This document shows positions 30,739-39,837 of a stretch of DNA of 64,000 nt, piece by piece; the stretch's first letter is position 1, and each line of letters opens with the position of its first letter. A model generated the notes under the pieces. It did no database searches, was not told the DNA's origin, and saw only the letters and a program-made list of their open reading frames with translations. The translations under genes and the position numbers were made by a program. The stretch is from Margaritifera margaritifera. Taxonomy: Eukaryota > Mollusca > Bivalvia > Unionida > Margaritiferidae. The stretch covers positions 6,642,001-6,706,000 of the forward strand of contig JAQPZY010001660.1 of the NCBI GenBank assembly GCA_029931535.1, given 5' to 3'.

Positions 30739-31848
30739 ATGGAGAAACTTTTAGCTAGCCTTTACTACAATCCTGGCCATGCTGCTGGTTACGGAGGAGT
30801 TACAAAATTTTATCGGTCTGCCAAAAGTAAATTGAAAAGTGTACGTTTGGCAGAAGTACGAAGATGGTTACAAGAACAATTGACGTACACGTTACACAAA
30901 CCCATTCAACAAAAATATTCTAGAAGTCCAACCAAAGTGGAGGGTATCGATCATCAATGGCAAGCAGATTTAGCCGACGTCTCTCATTTGGCAGCCTACA
31001 ATCGTGGTCACAAATATTTGTTTTGTGTCATCAACGTGTTTTCCAAATTCGTTTGGGTCGTGCCTTTGACTTCTAAAAGCAGTACCGAATTGGTACATGC
31101 CTTAAAACTGGTGTTTAAACAAAGTGGCCGTCACCCTTTACGATGGCAAACCGACAAAGGCACCAAATTTCTAAACCAAGCTTTTCAAAAACAATTCAAA
31201 CAAAGACACATTCATTGTTTTACCACCGAAAATCCTGAAACCAAAGCTAGTGTCGTGGATCGTTTTCAAAGAACTTTGAAAGAACGCATGTGGAAATATT
31301 TTACACATCAACACACTCTAAAGTACATCGACGTGTTACCACGTTTGGTCAAAGCGTACAATCAATCGTACCATCGTAGCATCGGATGTGCCCCCGAAGA
31401 GGTCAGCCCTGAAAACGAAGTGACAGTGTTTGATAAATTGTTTGGTACACCCAAATGGAGACCCCAGAAGAAAACCCTGGGGTTGAAGACGGGAGATTGG
31501 GTTTGCATCGGAAAAACCAAACGCACTTTTGACAAAGGTTATTTACCCAAATGTATGACCAAATTGTTTTGTGTCACTGGACCCGTGCGTGGACATGATC
31601 TTCCCGTCTATAAATTTGAAGACATGCACGGAGAAGTGTTAAAAGGAACTTTTTACTTCCCTGAGTTACAACGAGTGACCAAAAAAAAAGACGACTTGTA
31701 TGACATCGAAAGCGTTCTCGAACAAAGAACATGCAAAGTGGGCAAACGTCGAGTGGAAGAAGTCAAAGTATGTTGGAAAGGATATCCCCTTAGTTTTGAT
31801 TCTTGGATTGCCGCTTCCCAAGTCGTCGACTCTAAAAAGAAGAAGTAA
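30739..31848 (+). CDS. Retroviral-type integrase with C-terminal chromodomain, catalytic Glu changed
   Basis: An uninterrupted 369-codon ORF. The rve core has Asp in QADLADV (first), Asp in WQTDKGTKF (second) and KASVVDRFQRTLKER, where the third catalytic position is Asp instead of the usual Glu. An SH3-like DNA-binding part (LKTGDWVCIG) follows, then a chromodomain (YDIESVLEQR, VCWKGYPLSFDSW) that in related elements guides insertion to histone marks. The enzyme inserts the element and makes the 6-bp duplication seen here. The Asp may reduce or abolish activity. Best-preserved core gene; ATG 30739 chosen over a GTG at 30712. Confidence 0.92.
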   Translation: MEKLLASLYYNPGHAAGYGGVTKFYRSAKSKLKSVRLAEVRRWLQEQLTYTLHKPIQQKYSRSPTKVEGIDHQWQADLADVSHLAAYNRGHKYLFCVINVFSKFVWVVPLTSKSSTELVHALKLVFKQSGRHPLRWQTDKGTKFLNQAFQKQFKQRHIHCFTTENPETKASVVDRFQRTLKERMWKYFTHQHTLKYIDVLPRLVKAYNQSYHRSIGCAPEEVSPENEVTVFDKLFGTPKWRPQKKTLGLKTGDWVCIGKTKRTFDKGYLPKCMTKLFCVTGPVRGHDLPVYKFEDMHGEVLKGTFYFPELQRVTKKKDDLYDIESVLEQRTCKVGKRRVEEVKVCWKGYPLSFDSWIAASQVVDSKKKK

Positions 31849-31854
31849 CCCAAC

Positions 31855-32142
31855 ATGCAGTGCAACACAGCCATGACCTCGACTCCTTCGCAGAGTTCCT
31901 CTCTTCAAGAATTACAAAAACAACCGCTCTGGGTGTGGTGCGGAGAACGTGTGCCTAAAAATCAAATCGTCTTTTTCTGCCAAATCTTTGTGGTGTATTG
32001 TGTCATTGGAGCAGCCATTGCCAATTTGAGTTTGCAACAAGGGGGCAAACAATTGTAGACCATTGTACTCAGCAGTTGCATCGGTTATCTTCTACCCAGT
32101 CCCTCCTTGAAATTTACGACGGACAACAGCGCAACGGTATGA
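31855..32142 (+). pseudogene. Conserved Polinton membrane protein, one in-frame stop
   Basis: ATG 31855 opens 95 codons with a TAG near 32056. First membrane segment: IVFFCQIFVVYCVIGAAIAN. Second: TIVLSSCIGYLLPSPSLK. The SCxGYLLPSPxLK signature between integrase and minor capsid is typical of Polinton/adintovirus membrane proteins, probably in the virion. The stop codon overlaps the next start as ATGA. Confidence 0.7.
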
Positions 32143-32264
32143 CCAACGCCAGTCCACCTTCTTCCAGTCACCACAATACCAGTCCTCTTTTGGAACCGTT
32201 TGAACATCATTCTCCTCTGAACTCGAGTGACTCCTCGGAGACCAGAACCACCTTGGAACTATGA
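32139..32264 (+). CDS. 41-residue Ser/Thr/His-rich ORF coupled by ATGA overlaps
   Basis: Its ATG (32139) overlaps the membrane-protein stop and its TGA (32262-32264) overlaps the minor capsid ATG (32261), each as ATGA. The sequence (MTNASPPSSSHHNTSPLLEP...) is low-complexity. Perfect double ATGA coupling suggests termination-reinitiation on a shared mRNA, or chance. Product unknown. Confidence 0.4.
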   Translation: MTNASPPSSSHHNTSPLLEPFEHHSPLNSSDSSETRTTLEL

Positions 32265-33151
32265 ATAACCGATTTTATTTAACTTTACCGAGTGACAGTT
32301 CCATGGATGTGTTTCCCAACAACACCTTATGTTGTTTCACGACCAAATTACCTCAGTCCATCCAATTGGATCACGAAGCTCATTGGGAAGTAGGTTTGAT
32401 AGAAATCATTTATCCTATGCAAGTTCAAAATATAAACGGTCAAAACACTTTCATCGTGGATATCCTGAACGAACAAGTACAAGAACACTTGGACAAAGCT
32501 GATCCTAGCTTTCACGAATGCAAAAAGGTATCAGATAAAAATTCTCCCTTGACGAGCTATACCGTGAGAATTCCTACAGAGTATTATTTTAGTGCTAAAC
32601 ATTTGGTGGACACGATTATGGCCATCTTCGAAGCCCTATTTGCCAAAGCCTTAGAAAAAGCCAAGAAAAGTGTCCAGATCAGTTACCATCCTGTGGCATG
32701 CAATCTCGTCTTGCAATTTTCGGACGACAAAAACATTAGCCATCACTTTTTCTCCTGGGTTGTATGCTATTTTGGGTGGGAATAGAAAGTTACTCAATAA
32801 AAAAGTCCAAAGCAACTAAGGATTCGGAAAGGCTTTTCACCACCCTATCGAATTGAACGTTGGACTGAATTTGTGGTGGAGTACAACATGGTGGGAAACA
32901 CAGCCGCTCCGTTACTGAGAGTCATTCCTTTCAAAGTGGATTCTGCCGTCCCCGCGTACGAAGATGGTGGAAACACGTATCACGTTCACCGTGAATTTGT
33001 ACATCCTCATTATCTTCCAGTCAGTAAATCGTATTTTGACAGTGTCAACATTAGTATAAAAGGAGATTTGGGACAAAGTGTTCCATTCATTAACAAAAGA
33101 AAAGTCACGGTGAAACTACATTTTCGAAAAAGGTTCTCCAGCGAATTGTAA
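32261..33151 (+). pseudogene. Minor capsid protein (penton-like), broken
   Basis: Forms the capsid vertices. The start FYLTLPSDSSMDVFPNNTLC and EAHWEVGLIEIIYPMQVQ are the family's N-terminal signature. The C-terminal jelly-roll part has MVGNTAAPLLRVIPF, HPHYLPVSKSYFDSVNISI and VTVKLHFRKRF. A region near 32755-32865 has two compensating frame changes and a TAA, so the ends share one frame. About 296 codons, normal length. Confidence 0.85.
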
Positions 33152-33159
33152 CACCAAAA

Positions 33160-33603
33160 ATGTATCCTGTGTACCGAGGAATGGCTCGACAACGATGACA
33201 CGGTTTAGGAGATATGTTAAAATCGGCTTTTTGGACAGTAGCCCCTATTTTGAAACCCATGGTGACTCGAGGATTGCATGCCTTAAAAGATGCCGCTTTG
33301 ACGCAAGGAAAAGAATTTCTGCAAAACGTCCTCATCAACAAACAAAATCTGAAAGAAGCCTTTATGAGAGCAGGAAAAAATGTGTTGATGCACACTGGAA
33401 AAGATCTTTTGGGTCTCCGAGAGAGTCCTATAAATTCACTTCACGCTTCTGGCCCTGGCATTACTTCTTCTTCCACTCCACAGCAAAGACAAGGCAGAAA
33501 GAGACGACGTTGACATCCCTTCAGAGCTCATAAAACACACGGTGTTCCAAAAAAGAATAAGAAAAGAAGAACGGTCAGAGAATTAGACGTGTTGGATTAC
33601 TAA
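33160..33603 (+). pseudogene. Small basic virion protein (adenovirus pX/mu-like), two in-frame stops
   Basis: ATG 33160 MYPVYRGMARQR, stop TGA 33196-33198, then GLGDMLKSAFWTVAPILKPM, an amphipathic helix region, STPQQRQGRKRRR, stop TGA 33511-33513, and a basic end (KKNKKRRTVRELDVLDY). The MYPVYRG start and Gly/hydrophobic helix match a small protein found between minor and major capsid genes of Polintons. Without reading past the stops, only the middle part is open. Confidence 0.6.
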
Positions 33604-33613
33604 ACCCTTGAAA

Positions 33614-34927
33614 ATGATGCACCGAGATTCTTGCGAATGTACCAAGTCAGAACTGGATCTGTTTACAATGCCCCCTACCATGATGAAGATGCAAGAATCA
33701 CAATGGGTGGAATTTCATCCTGTATTGTCTTTGATGACTTCAGCTCCTATCGAATTTGAAATCAAAGGACAAACTGAAGATTACATCGATCTGAATAGCA
33801 GCCACTTGTACCTGAAACTCAAAGTGATCAAAACGGACAACAGCAATTCTGATGGCAATGCCCGAGTCACTCCCGTCAATAATTTTTTGCATTCTTTGTT
33901 CAGTGAAGTAGATTTGTACTTGAATAACAAACTGGTCAGCAGCAGCATGGATACTTACTCTTACCGTGCTTACTTGGAAAATCTCTTGACGTACTGAAAA
34001 GAAGCCAAAAACACCCATCTGGATGCTTCCGTGGTATGGAAACCTGACACCTTGGATGCCTTCAACGACACAGCCGTGACTGCAGATGACAATCCTCACA
34101 ATGTGGGCTTCAACGACTGCCGAAAGAAAATCAGACAAGGGCGTACTTTAGAACTGATGGATCGTTTGCATTTGGACATGTGGTTGCAAGACAAGTATTT
34201 GTTGAACGGAGTGGATGTACGCCTGAGACTGAATAGCAGTAGTACCATCTTCCATTTGATGGCCAATGCCAACGAGTACAAAACCATCATCGAAGAAACC
34301 AGACTTTACGTGCGCCGTGTGGAAGTCTTACCTAAAGTAGCCAACAACATCAGTCAAACTTTGATCAGAACCACTGCCAAGTATCCTATACGACGAGTGG
34401 AAGTGAAAACATTTACCATTGCCGCTGGACTCCGATCCAAAGTCAAAGATCACGTTTTCCAAGGACAGCTCCCCAAACGTTTGCTGATTGGCATCGTCAG
34501 TAATGCAGCCCTCAACAGAGTCATCGATCAAAATCCCTTTGAGTTTCAACACTTTAATGTCTCCAAGATAGAAGTCAGTCGAGATGGCCAGACGTTGTGT
34601 ACCAGACCTTTTGAACCTAACTTTACCCAGAGAAATTACTTGTGATCTTACTTGACCGTGTTTGAAGCCACAGGACAGTTAGGCACCAACAGCAGCCACG
34701 GCAGTTCATACGAGGATTATGCAGGAGGATATGCGTTGTGGGGCTTTGATTTCACTCCTGACCAAGGCAGCGAAGAAGGACATTTCCACCCTATAAAATC
34801 AGGCCAACTTCGTGTGGAACTTCAGTTTGCTACAGCTCTAGCTAACACGGTGAACGTCATCTTGTATGCAGAATTTGATAATACTCTAGAAATCAACAGT
34901 TTGAGAGAAGTGATTCTAGACTATTAG
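33614..34927 (+). pseudogene. Major capsid protein (double jelly-roll), two in-frame stops
   Basis: Forms the icosahedral shell as trimers. One frame covers the whole gene (about 437 codons), interrupted by TGA at 33995-33997 and 34643-34645. Signature segments: VEFHPVLSLMTSAPIEFEIK, DYIDLNSSHLYLKLKV, NNFLHSLFSEVDLYLNNKLV, TYSYRAYLENLLTY, then ELMDRLHLDMWLQDKYLLNG, YPIRRVEVKTFTI, and at the C-terminus GYALWGFDFTPDQ and NTLEINSLREVI. The order and length are normal. The adjoining capsid and protease genes are on the same strand, as in an assembly module. Confidence 0.93.
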
Positions 34928-34938
34928 AAGAAAAAAAG

Positions 34939-35505
34939 ATGCAACACGAAGAACCTATGGAGATAGAACAAGAAGATGAGGGATTTTGTGAAGCACAGCA
35001 GTCACTACCCTCCACCAGTGATGACGATGTGATTCATCCAGAACCAAAAAAAGAAGAAGAAGAGAAAATTAGTGTTCCCAAGTTTGCTGGATTTATCCCA
35101 TGTATGCTGTCAAGATGGCCAGAACAAGAACAACATTTAGTGTCCTGTTTTGCTACGGAATTGGGTGCCAAAATTACAGATCTGTCTATATAACATTGTC
35201 ATGGATGTCAAATCAATCATCCGAGCCAGAAACAACACGACAAATGTTTGATGATGAGCGCACAAGAAAAAATGGACGAATATTTGGAGGACGCATGGTC
35301 TCTGATCTCGGAAGAAAAGGTGTTGAGAAAATGGTATAAAGACTTGCAGGATTCTTCTTCACCTCCACTCACTCCTCTGGAGATCCGATGCATCAAAGCT
35401 CACTTGCAAAAGAGTATAGAGACTGTCCGTGATTCATCGACTTACTTGAGAGACCAATTCAAGCATAAAGTCAAGTGTGAATTGATGACTTATCATTACC
35501 TGTGA
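34939..35505 (+). pseudogene. Conserved CxxC/His protein of Polintons, one in-frame stop
   Basis: ATG 34939 opens a frame of 188 codons with TAA at 35191-35193. The N-terminal half is acidic (EEPMEIEQEDEGF). Directly after the stop comes HCHGCQINHPSQKQHDKC, a Cys/His cluster likely to bind zinc, then an acidic helical domain (EKMDEYLEDAWSLISEEKVL). The cluster recurs in adintoviruses and related animal DNA viruses just before the protease. Function unknown. Confidence 0.65.
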
Positions 35506-35521
35506 AGCAAGAAAAAAAGAA

Positions 35522-36132
35522 ATGGATACCTGGGAACTTCATTACCTGTTGACTCACAGTTATTACACTTCTTCTTGGAATCCTATGGTTTGTGCTAAAG
35601 ATGAACTACCCCATCACAAACCTAAGACGTTCATGCCTATGTCATCAATACCGATGACAGTCATCGACCAGGAACCCATTGGGTGGCCGTGTACTTTCCC
35701 AATGATCACTGTGTGGAATATTTTGATTCTTATGGATTACCTCCTTTGGAAGACGACATCATTTACTTTATGAGAAGAAATGCCGTCTCTACTTGATTCA
35801 ATAATGCCAGATTACTAGGATCGGATTCTATGGTGTGTGGACAATATTGTGTACATTTTCTTCATCAACGCAATCTCGGATATTCCTTAGAACATTCAGT
35901 GACTTGTTTTGATAGTGAGTATGCTCGAAATGATGCTAAAGTAGAAAGATGGTTTTGTGAACATTATGGTTATCTCTTGTTTTTAGCTCAGAAACGTAGT
36001 GTGCATCAAAATGATGTAGAAAAGTGGAAGTTAAGTTTGCCTTCCCAACGTTGTCAACCCTGTAAAATACGTTCATGTTTAATCTTGTTGGTTAGTTGCA
36101 TTTTTATGTTAGAGAAGCTTCTTGTTCATTAA
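35522..36132 (+). pseudogene. Adenain-type cysteine protease, one frame change and one stop
   Basis: The virion maturation protease. It starts MDTWELHYLLTHSYY and has the VCAKDELP box. The frame changes near 35636, after which GTHWVAVYFP (catalytic His), VEYFDSYGLPP (catalytic Asp) and VCGQYCVHFL (catalytic Cys) are all retained. A TGA lies at 35794-35796. The C-terminus (CKIRSCLILLVSCIFMLEKL) ends in a hydrophobic segment, possibly a membrane anchor, which is unusual for adenain and may be a read-through extension. Confidence 0.85.
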
Positions 36133-36261
36133 AAAATGTTGATTTTTTTAAAAATTGGTGTTGTGTGATTTATTGAATTTGAAAAAAATGAAAAATGTAT
36201 ATGCTCTATCTCTTTCTATTGATCTGAGGCCACCAACTCTGTCCATTTCTCACTATCGATC

Positions 36262-36304
36262 TGAACCATGTTTTCCATCGCGTCCGTGCTTCCAGCATAT
36301 AAAA
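36262..36304 (+). promoter_or_regulatory. Right-end promoter R1 (TATA box)
   Basis: GTTTTCCATCGCGTCC...CATATAAAACGGTG. It shares order and wording with the R2 and R3 promoters. Confidence 0.65.
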
Positions 36305-36371
36305 CGGTGCGTTGGCTAGTGCAGTCACTCTTGTTGACTTGTCAAGATCTCAACAACAACACTTCAAGAAG

Positions 36372-36755
36372 ATGGCAGCCAAGATTAGCAAGTTGAATGA
36401 AGCCATGGTGAACATGCAGAGGGTGAGGCATCATTTGCTTCAGAACAACCCAGAGAGGAAGACGATGATCTTTTTGCAAATGGCTCAAGATCTGGTGGAA
36501 GAAGTCCTGAGAGAAGAAATCGTCAGGGACAGAACAGAACGGTAGCAGAGACAAAGAGTGCAGCAAAGACAACAACAACAGCAGCTACAACAACTCTTGC
36601 AGCCGATGAAACTACCAGATGGAGAAATCACCTGTAAGATGGATTGTGAGGAGTTTGCCTTCTCTTTCACCAGAAAGAGACCTTGTCTTAAAGCCATGAG
36701 AACCGTGGCAAAACGTGGCCGCCCTGCTGCGGCTGCTACTGCTACTAGAAGTTAA
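36372..36755 (+). pseudogene. Right-end small gene R1: helical/Gln-rich, one in-frame stop
   Basis: ATG 36372 (MAAKISKLNEAMVNMQRV) opens 127 codons with a TAG at 36543-36545 at the start of a Gln-run. A helical segment (FLQMAQDLVEEVLREEIV) resembles one in R3 (LTAQILVKEVMEKEVATI). The C-terminus is basic (KRGRPAAAATATRS), possibly nuclear. Own TATA box at 36296; histone-type stem-loop 20 bp after the stop. No known family. Confidence 0.6.
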
Positions 36756-36775
36756 ACACAACTTCTTACCCCAAT

Positions 36776-36811
36776 GGTCCTTTTCAGGGCCACCCAGATC
36801 TCTAGAAAAGA
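36776..36811 (+). terminator. Histone-type 3' end signal of R1
   Basis: GGTCCTTTTCAGGGCC (one T-G pair in the stem), ACCCA, then CTAGAAAAGA at 36802-36811. Confidence 0.78.
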
Positions 36812-36839
36812 TAACCACTCTTACATTGCCTAAAAAAAA

Positions 36840-37230
36840 CAAAATATGTTTTGTGTATGTATGTTTGTGTGTTTTGTCTTTGCCCACTTCAAAAAAATTT
36901 CCTTTCCCAAAAATGTTTGTATAAAGAGTGTGTGTTTGTGTTTTATAAAAAAAAAGGATTATGTGGTGTGTGTTTGATAAAAAAATATAAAAATTTTAAA
37001 AAGGGTTGTGTGGTGTGTGTTTGTATAGAGTGTGATTGTGTTTTATAAAAATAACAAAAATATTTTCTTTTTATTGTCCGCTTACTGGGTCTGTTTTTTT
37101 TGGTTAGGGGTGATGGAGGGCAGAATCCACGAAGCATAGAATGACGTCATCAGGATGACATCAGAAGCGGTTGTGTGGGTGATGTTTTTTTTAGGTGTTA
37201 GGGATGTTTTCCTTCATGTCCGCGCTTAAA
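36840..37230 (+). repeat. Intergenic block duplicated between R1/R2 and R2/R3
   Basis: The order TTTGTGTTTTATAAAAA, TGTGGTGTGTGTTTGATAAAA, TACTGGGTCTG, TTTTCCTTCATGTCC, TATATAAA recurs at 37640-37925. The promoter-gene-terminator unit has therefore been tandemly duplicated. Confidence 0.7.
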
Positions 37231-37240
37231 GTATATAAAA
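37209..37240 (+). promoter_or_regulatory. Right-end promoter R2 (TATA box)
   Basis: TTTTCCTTCATGTCCGCG then CTTAAAGTATATAAAAC, about 45 bp before ATG 37283. Confidence 0.7.
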
Positions 37241-37282
37241 CAACGCCTTCCCAGTTGAGCTACCCCCATTTACTTGTCAAAA

Positions 37283-37540
37283 ATGAACAAGAGCGAAATC
37301 ATCAGACAGATATGAGTGCATCTAGAGGTGGCGTGGCACCTCCTAAGGGAAGTGGAGAAGATGGAGAAGAGGGAGGAGGAGGAAAAGGAGAAGACAGAGC
37401 CCATCAGACCACATCGGATGATGACGGAGGATTGGGAGCCTGAAGCTACCCAACCTGTGTCGGCTTTCCCCATCATCTCCAAGAAACACCGACGCAGCAA
37501 AGCTAGATGGAGTGGGAGCTGCCCTGCTTGTAGGGCTTGA
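37283..37540 (+). pseudogene. Right-end small gene R2, one in-frame stop
   Basis: ATG 37283 (MNKSEIIRQI), TGA 37313-37315, then VHLEVAWHLLREVEKMEKRE, an acidic stretch and a basic Cys-containing end (KKHRRSKARWSGSCPACRA). Shorter than R1 and R3 but with the same start-helix pattern. Own TATA upstream, histone-type stem-loop 43 bp downstream. Unknown function. Confidence 0.55.
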
Positions 37541-37582
37541 CCAGGGAGGTGCTCACACCTCTAGATGTACTCAAAAAAACCC

Positions 37583-37618
37583 GGCCCTTTTCAGGGCCAC
37601 CCATTTATCAAGAAAAGA
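37583..37618 (+). terminator. Histone-type 3' end signal of R2
   Basis: GGCCCTTTTCAGGGCC (perfect stem), ACCCATTTAT, CAAGAAAAGA at 37609-37618, matching the downstream element of invertebrate histone genes. Confidence 0.82.
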
Positions 37619-37896
37619 TAAAAATCCAATTGGCCTTATATGTGTTTGTAGGTAGTGTGTTTGTGTGTATGTTTTCCCACTCCAAAACAAATTCCATTCC
37701 CTTGTTTTTGTTTGTAGAGTGTGTTTGTATAAAGAGTGTGTATGTGTTTTATAAAAAAATTAAAAAACAAAAAAGGGATTGTGTGGTGTGTATGTTTGAT
37801 AAAAAAAAAAAATACTTTCTTTTAGGTCCGCGTACTGGGTCTGTGTTTTTTTAGGTGTGGTAAGATTTTATATGTATGTTTTTGGGGAAGGGGATG

Positions 37897-37930
37897 TTTT
37901 CCTTCATGTCCATGCTTAAAGTATATAAAG
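37897..37930 (+). promoter_or_regulatory. Right-end promoter R3 (TATA box)
   Basis: TTTTCCTTCATGTCCATG then CTTAAAGTATATAAAGC, 35 bp before ATG 37958. Confidence 0.7.
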
Positions 37931-37957
37931 CGGTGTCTTCCGCAGTCACACCATTCA

Positions 37958-38492
37958 ATGTCAACTGAAAAGAAGACCAGAATGACAACCATCGAGAATC
38001 TGCAGAAAGCCTGGGATGTGATGGTGGGAGTGGAGTGCCTGGTAGAAAGGATAGAGTGTTGTTGGAGATATCCAACCACTCTACCCTTTGTCTCCAACCA
38101 AGTGGCCACCCTAAAGAATGCCAGGAGTCTGGTGCACGATGTGATGGTGGAGGACCATGAAGACCTCGTCTACCACAACACTTTGTCGAGTAGGGCTTCT
38201 CAAGAAAGCCCTGGACTTACTGGAAGGGGTGGAGTATTTTCTTCACCAAGTAAAGGAAGATTTGTGGTTGTATCCACCCCCCAGTACCGTCAGACGGGAA
38301 GCAACAGCCCTTCTCACAGCCCAAATACTGGTCAAAGAAGTAATGGAGAAGGAGGTGGCCACCATTAAGAAGGCTTCTGCTGATGAAAGAACTCAGAAGG
38401 AGAAGAAGAAGAAACAGAAAGACTTCCATCGCCTGAATTTGAACTGGATGAAAATCCAGGACAAGTTCAGGCGAATGGGACATCCCGACTAG
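37958..38492 (+). pseudogene. Right-end small gene R3: duplicated helical domain, frame change
   Basis: ATG 37958 starts domain 1 (LQKAWDVMVGVECLVERIEC, then NARSLVHDVMVEDHEDLV). The frame changes near 38190. Domain 2 follows (LLKKALDLLEGVEYFLHQVK, then LTAQILVKEVMEKEVATI) and a basic tail (KEKKKKQKDFHRLN). The two ~60-residue domains align, so the gene arose by internal duplication, and domain 2 also resembles R1. Not recognised. Confidence 0.6.
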
Positions 38493-38557
38493 CTGCCTGA
38501 TAAGAAGAAGAACAAATTTCACATCCCAGGTTTCCTAATCCAATGTTGGAGAAAACA

Positions 38558-38845
38558 TTAACCCACTCCAACGGCCTTTTTCAGGGCTAACCATTTACCA
38601 AGAAAAGATTATTTTTTCATGATTGCCTTTCCACTGTGTGTGTGTATGTGTGACTGTGTGTTTTCCCTCCCTGTTCCATTCCAATACGGGTCTGTAGAGA
38701 CCCACCCTGTTCCATTCCCGTATGGGTCCAGAGAGGCCCACCATGTTCAATTCCTGTACGGGCCTATAAATTTTGGGCCTATATTCCTTTGACCCTTTTT
38801 AACATAGAGGTCCCGTAGGGGCCCCAACACCCCCATCATACTACT
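38558..38845 (-). repeat. Polinton right terminal inverted repeat
   Basis: Reverse complement of 19051-19336 with scattered changes. It carries the three iterons and the R3 stem-loop. Confidence 0.93.
38573..38608 (+). terminator. Histone-type 3' end signal of R3, inside the right TIR
   Basis: GGCCTTTTTCAGGGCT (two wobble pairs), AACC, then CAAGAAAAGA at 38599-38608. It is the inverted partner of the signal in the left TIR, so each TIR ends the outermost gene that reads outward. Confidence 0.75.
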
Positions 38846-38851
38846 TATGAA
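38846..38851 (+). repeat. Target-site duplication, right copy (tatgaa)
   Basis: Identical to 19045-19050. Confidence 0.9.
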
Positions 38852-39378
38852 CATACTGTCCATAATGGACAATTTTCCTTTCTTCCTTTGGTGTTCTTTA
38901 TACAAATGTGTCACTAGAGAAAGAGAGTGCTCATGAAGTCATATATATATATATGTATTATATGCATCTGTGTGTGTACAATTTCATAATAATTAGGTAA
39001 TAGAAAATACTGCTTGAACCAATATCAAAAATGGTATTTCCTCATTTGATTTCTAGAACTTGTGTTTTAGGTAGAAATAGTCACTTTCAAGGTTGATATA
39101 TTCTACTATTTTTCTGTGGAAAAAAACTAACATATATCTTCCCTGCAGAGTGTAATCAACAATTACATAACTCACCACTACTTTCACTAGTCTCCAGTAG
39201 CCATTGTAAACATTATCATGCAGAAAATAAATTCAGACTAGAGTGATTTTGGCCACTTTTCCAACTAAAGATCTTTTTTTACCAATCTTTTATCTTTACA
39301 TTTGAACTTTGAATCATTTTAAAATTTGAAATTTGAACTTTTAATTGACATTATTTGGCCTGAATTGTGCTAACATAT
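38852..39378. other. No gene seen
   Basis: AT-rich flank of the Polinton with a short (AT)n at 38940-38952. Confidence 0.5.
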
Positions 39379-39385
39379 TGTGAAA

Positions 39386-39421
39386 CCACCTACCTACCCA
39401 CCTACCTACCTATCTACCTAC
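39386..39421. repeat. (CTAC)n microsatellite
   Basis: Tetranucleotide ACCTACCTACC run. Confidence 0.9.
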
Positions 39422-39837
39422 TGTGACAGGGCATAAAAGAATAAAAAGAACTTTCTTTTCTATTATATCAAAGTAGAGGTAATAAGTTGGTAATAAACAA
39501 ATTAATGTTATTTTTTTTATTACTTTTTTAAAAATAATTGTTCTTAAAATCTGCTTAAAAAGCTAGTATCATTGTCCACCCCTAGAAGCCAGGTATTACT
39601 GGGTGAAAGTCACAGGCTATGAGTAACCTTAGAGTGACAGTCAGCAGTACATAGTTCATGCATCAACAAGTACCTGATTAACAACAGGTGAGGCCTCGCA
39701 TGAGAAGGATGCTGCATGCAGTCCACTCATCTATTTTCTGTTCATTTACATGTACAATATAGTAAGTTAAACTGCTGAGGGTAACATATCACAATATACA
39801 ATGAACTAAATGCAAAAACTTAACCTAAGCCAGTAAA

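Larger units (their letters stand above)
19051..38845 (+). mobile_element. Complete Polinton/Maverick (adintovirus-like) element
   Basis: The element starts AGTAGTATGATGGGGGTGTT and ends with the reverse complement, has ~287-bp inverted termini and is bounded by perfect 6-bp duplications. Its cargo is the full Polinton set: PolB, integrase with chromodomain, packaging ATPase, cysteine protease, major and minor capsid proteins, plus accessory genes. Such elements are self-synthesising transposons and endogenous forms of dsDNA viruses. Perfect duplications argue for a modest age, but most ORFs are broken by in-frame stops and frame changes, so this copy should not be autonomous. Confidence 0.95.

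Noticed and set aside
22307..34645. Reading the many in-frame TGAs of the Polinton as a recoded codon
   Set aside because: TAA and TAG stops, frame changes and lost catalytic residues occur in the same genes, so general decay explains them better.
36851..37854. Cys/Val-rich ORFs in the right-arm intergenic blocks
   Set aside because: They are translations of TGTGTTTGTG-type low-complexity spacers between the R genes.
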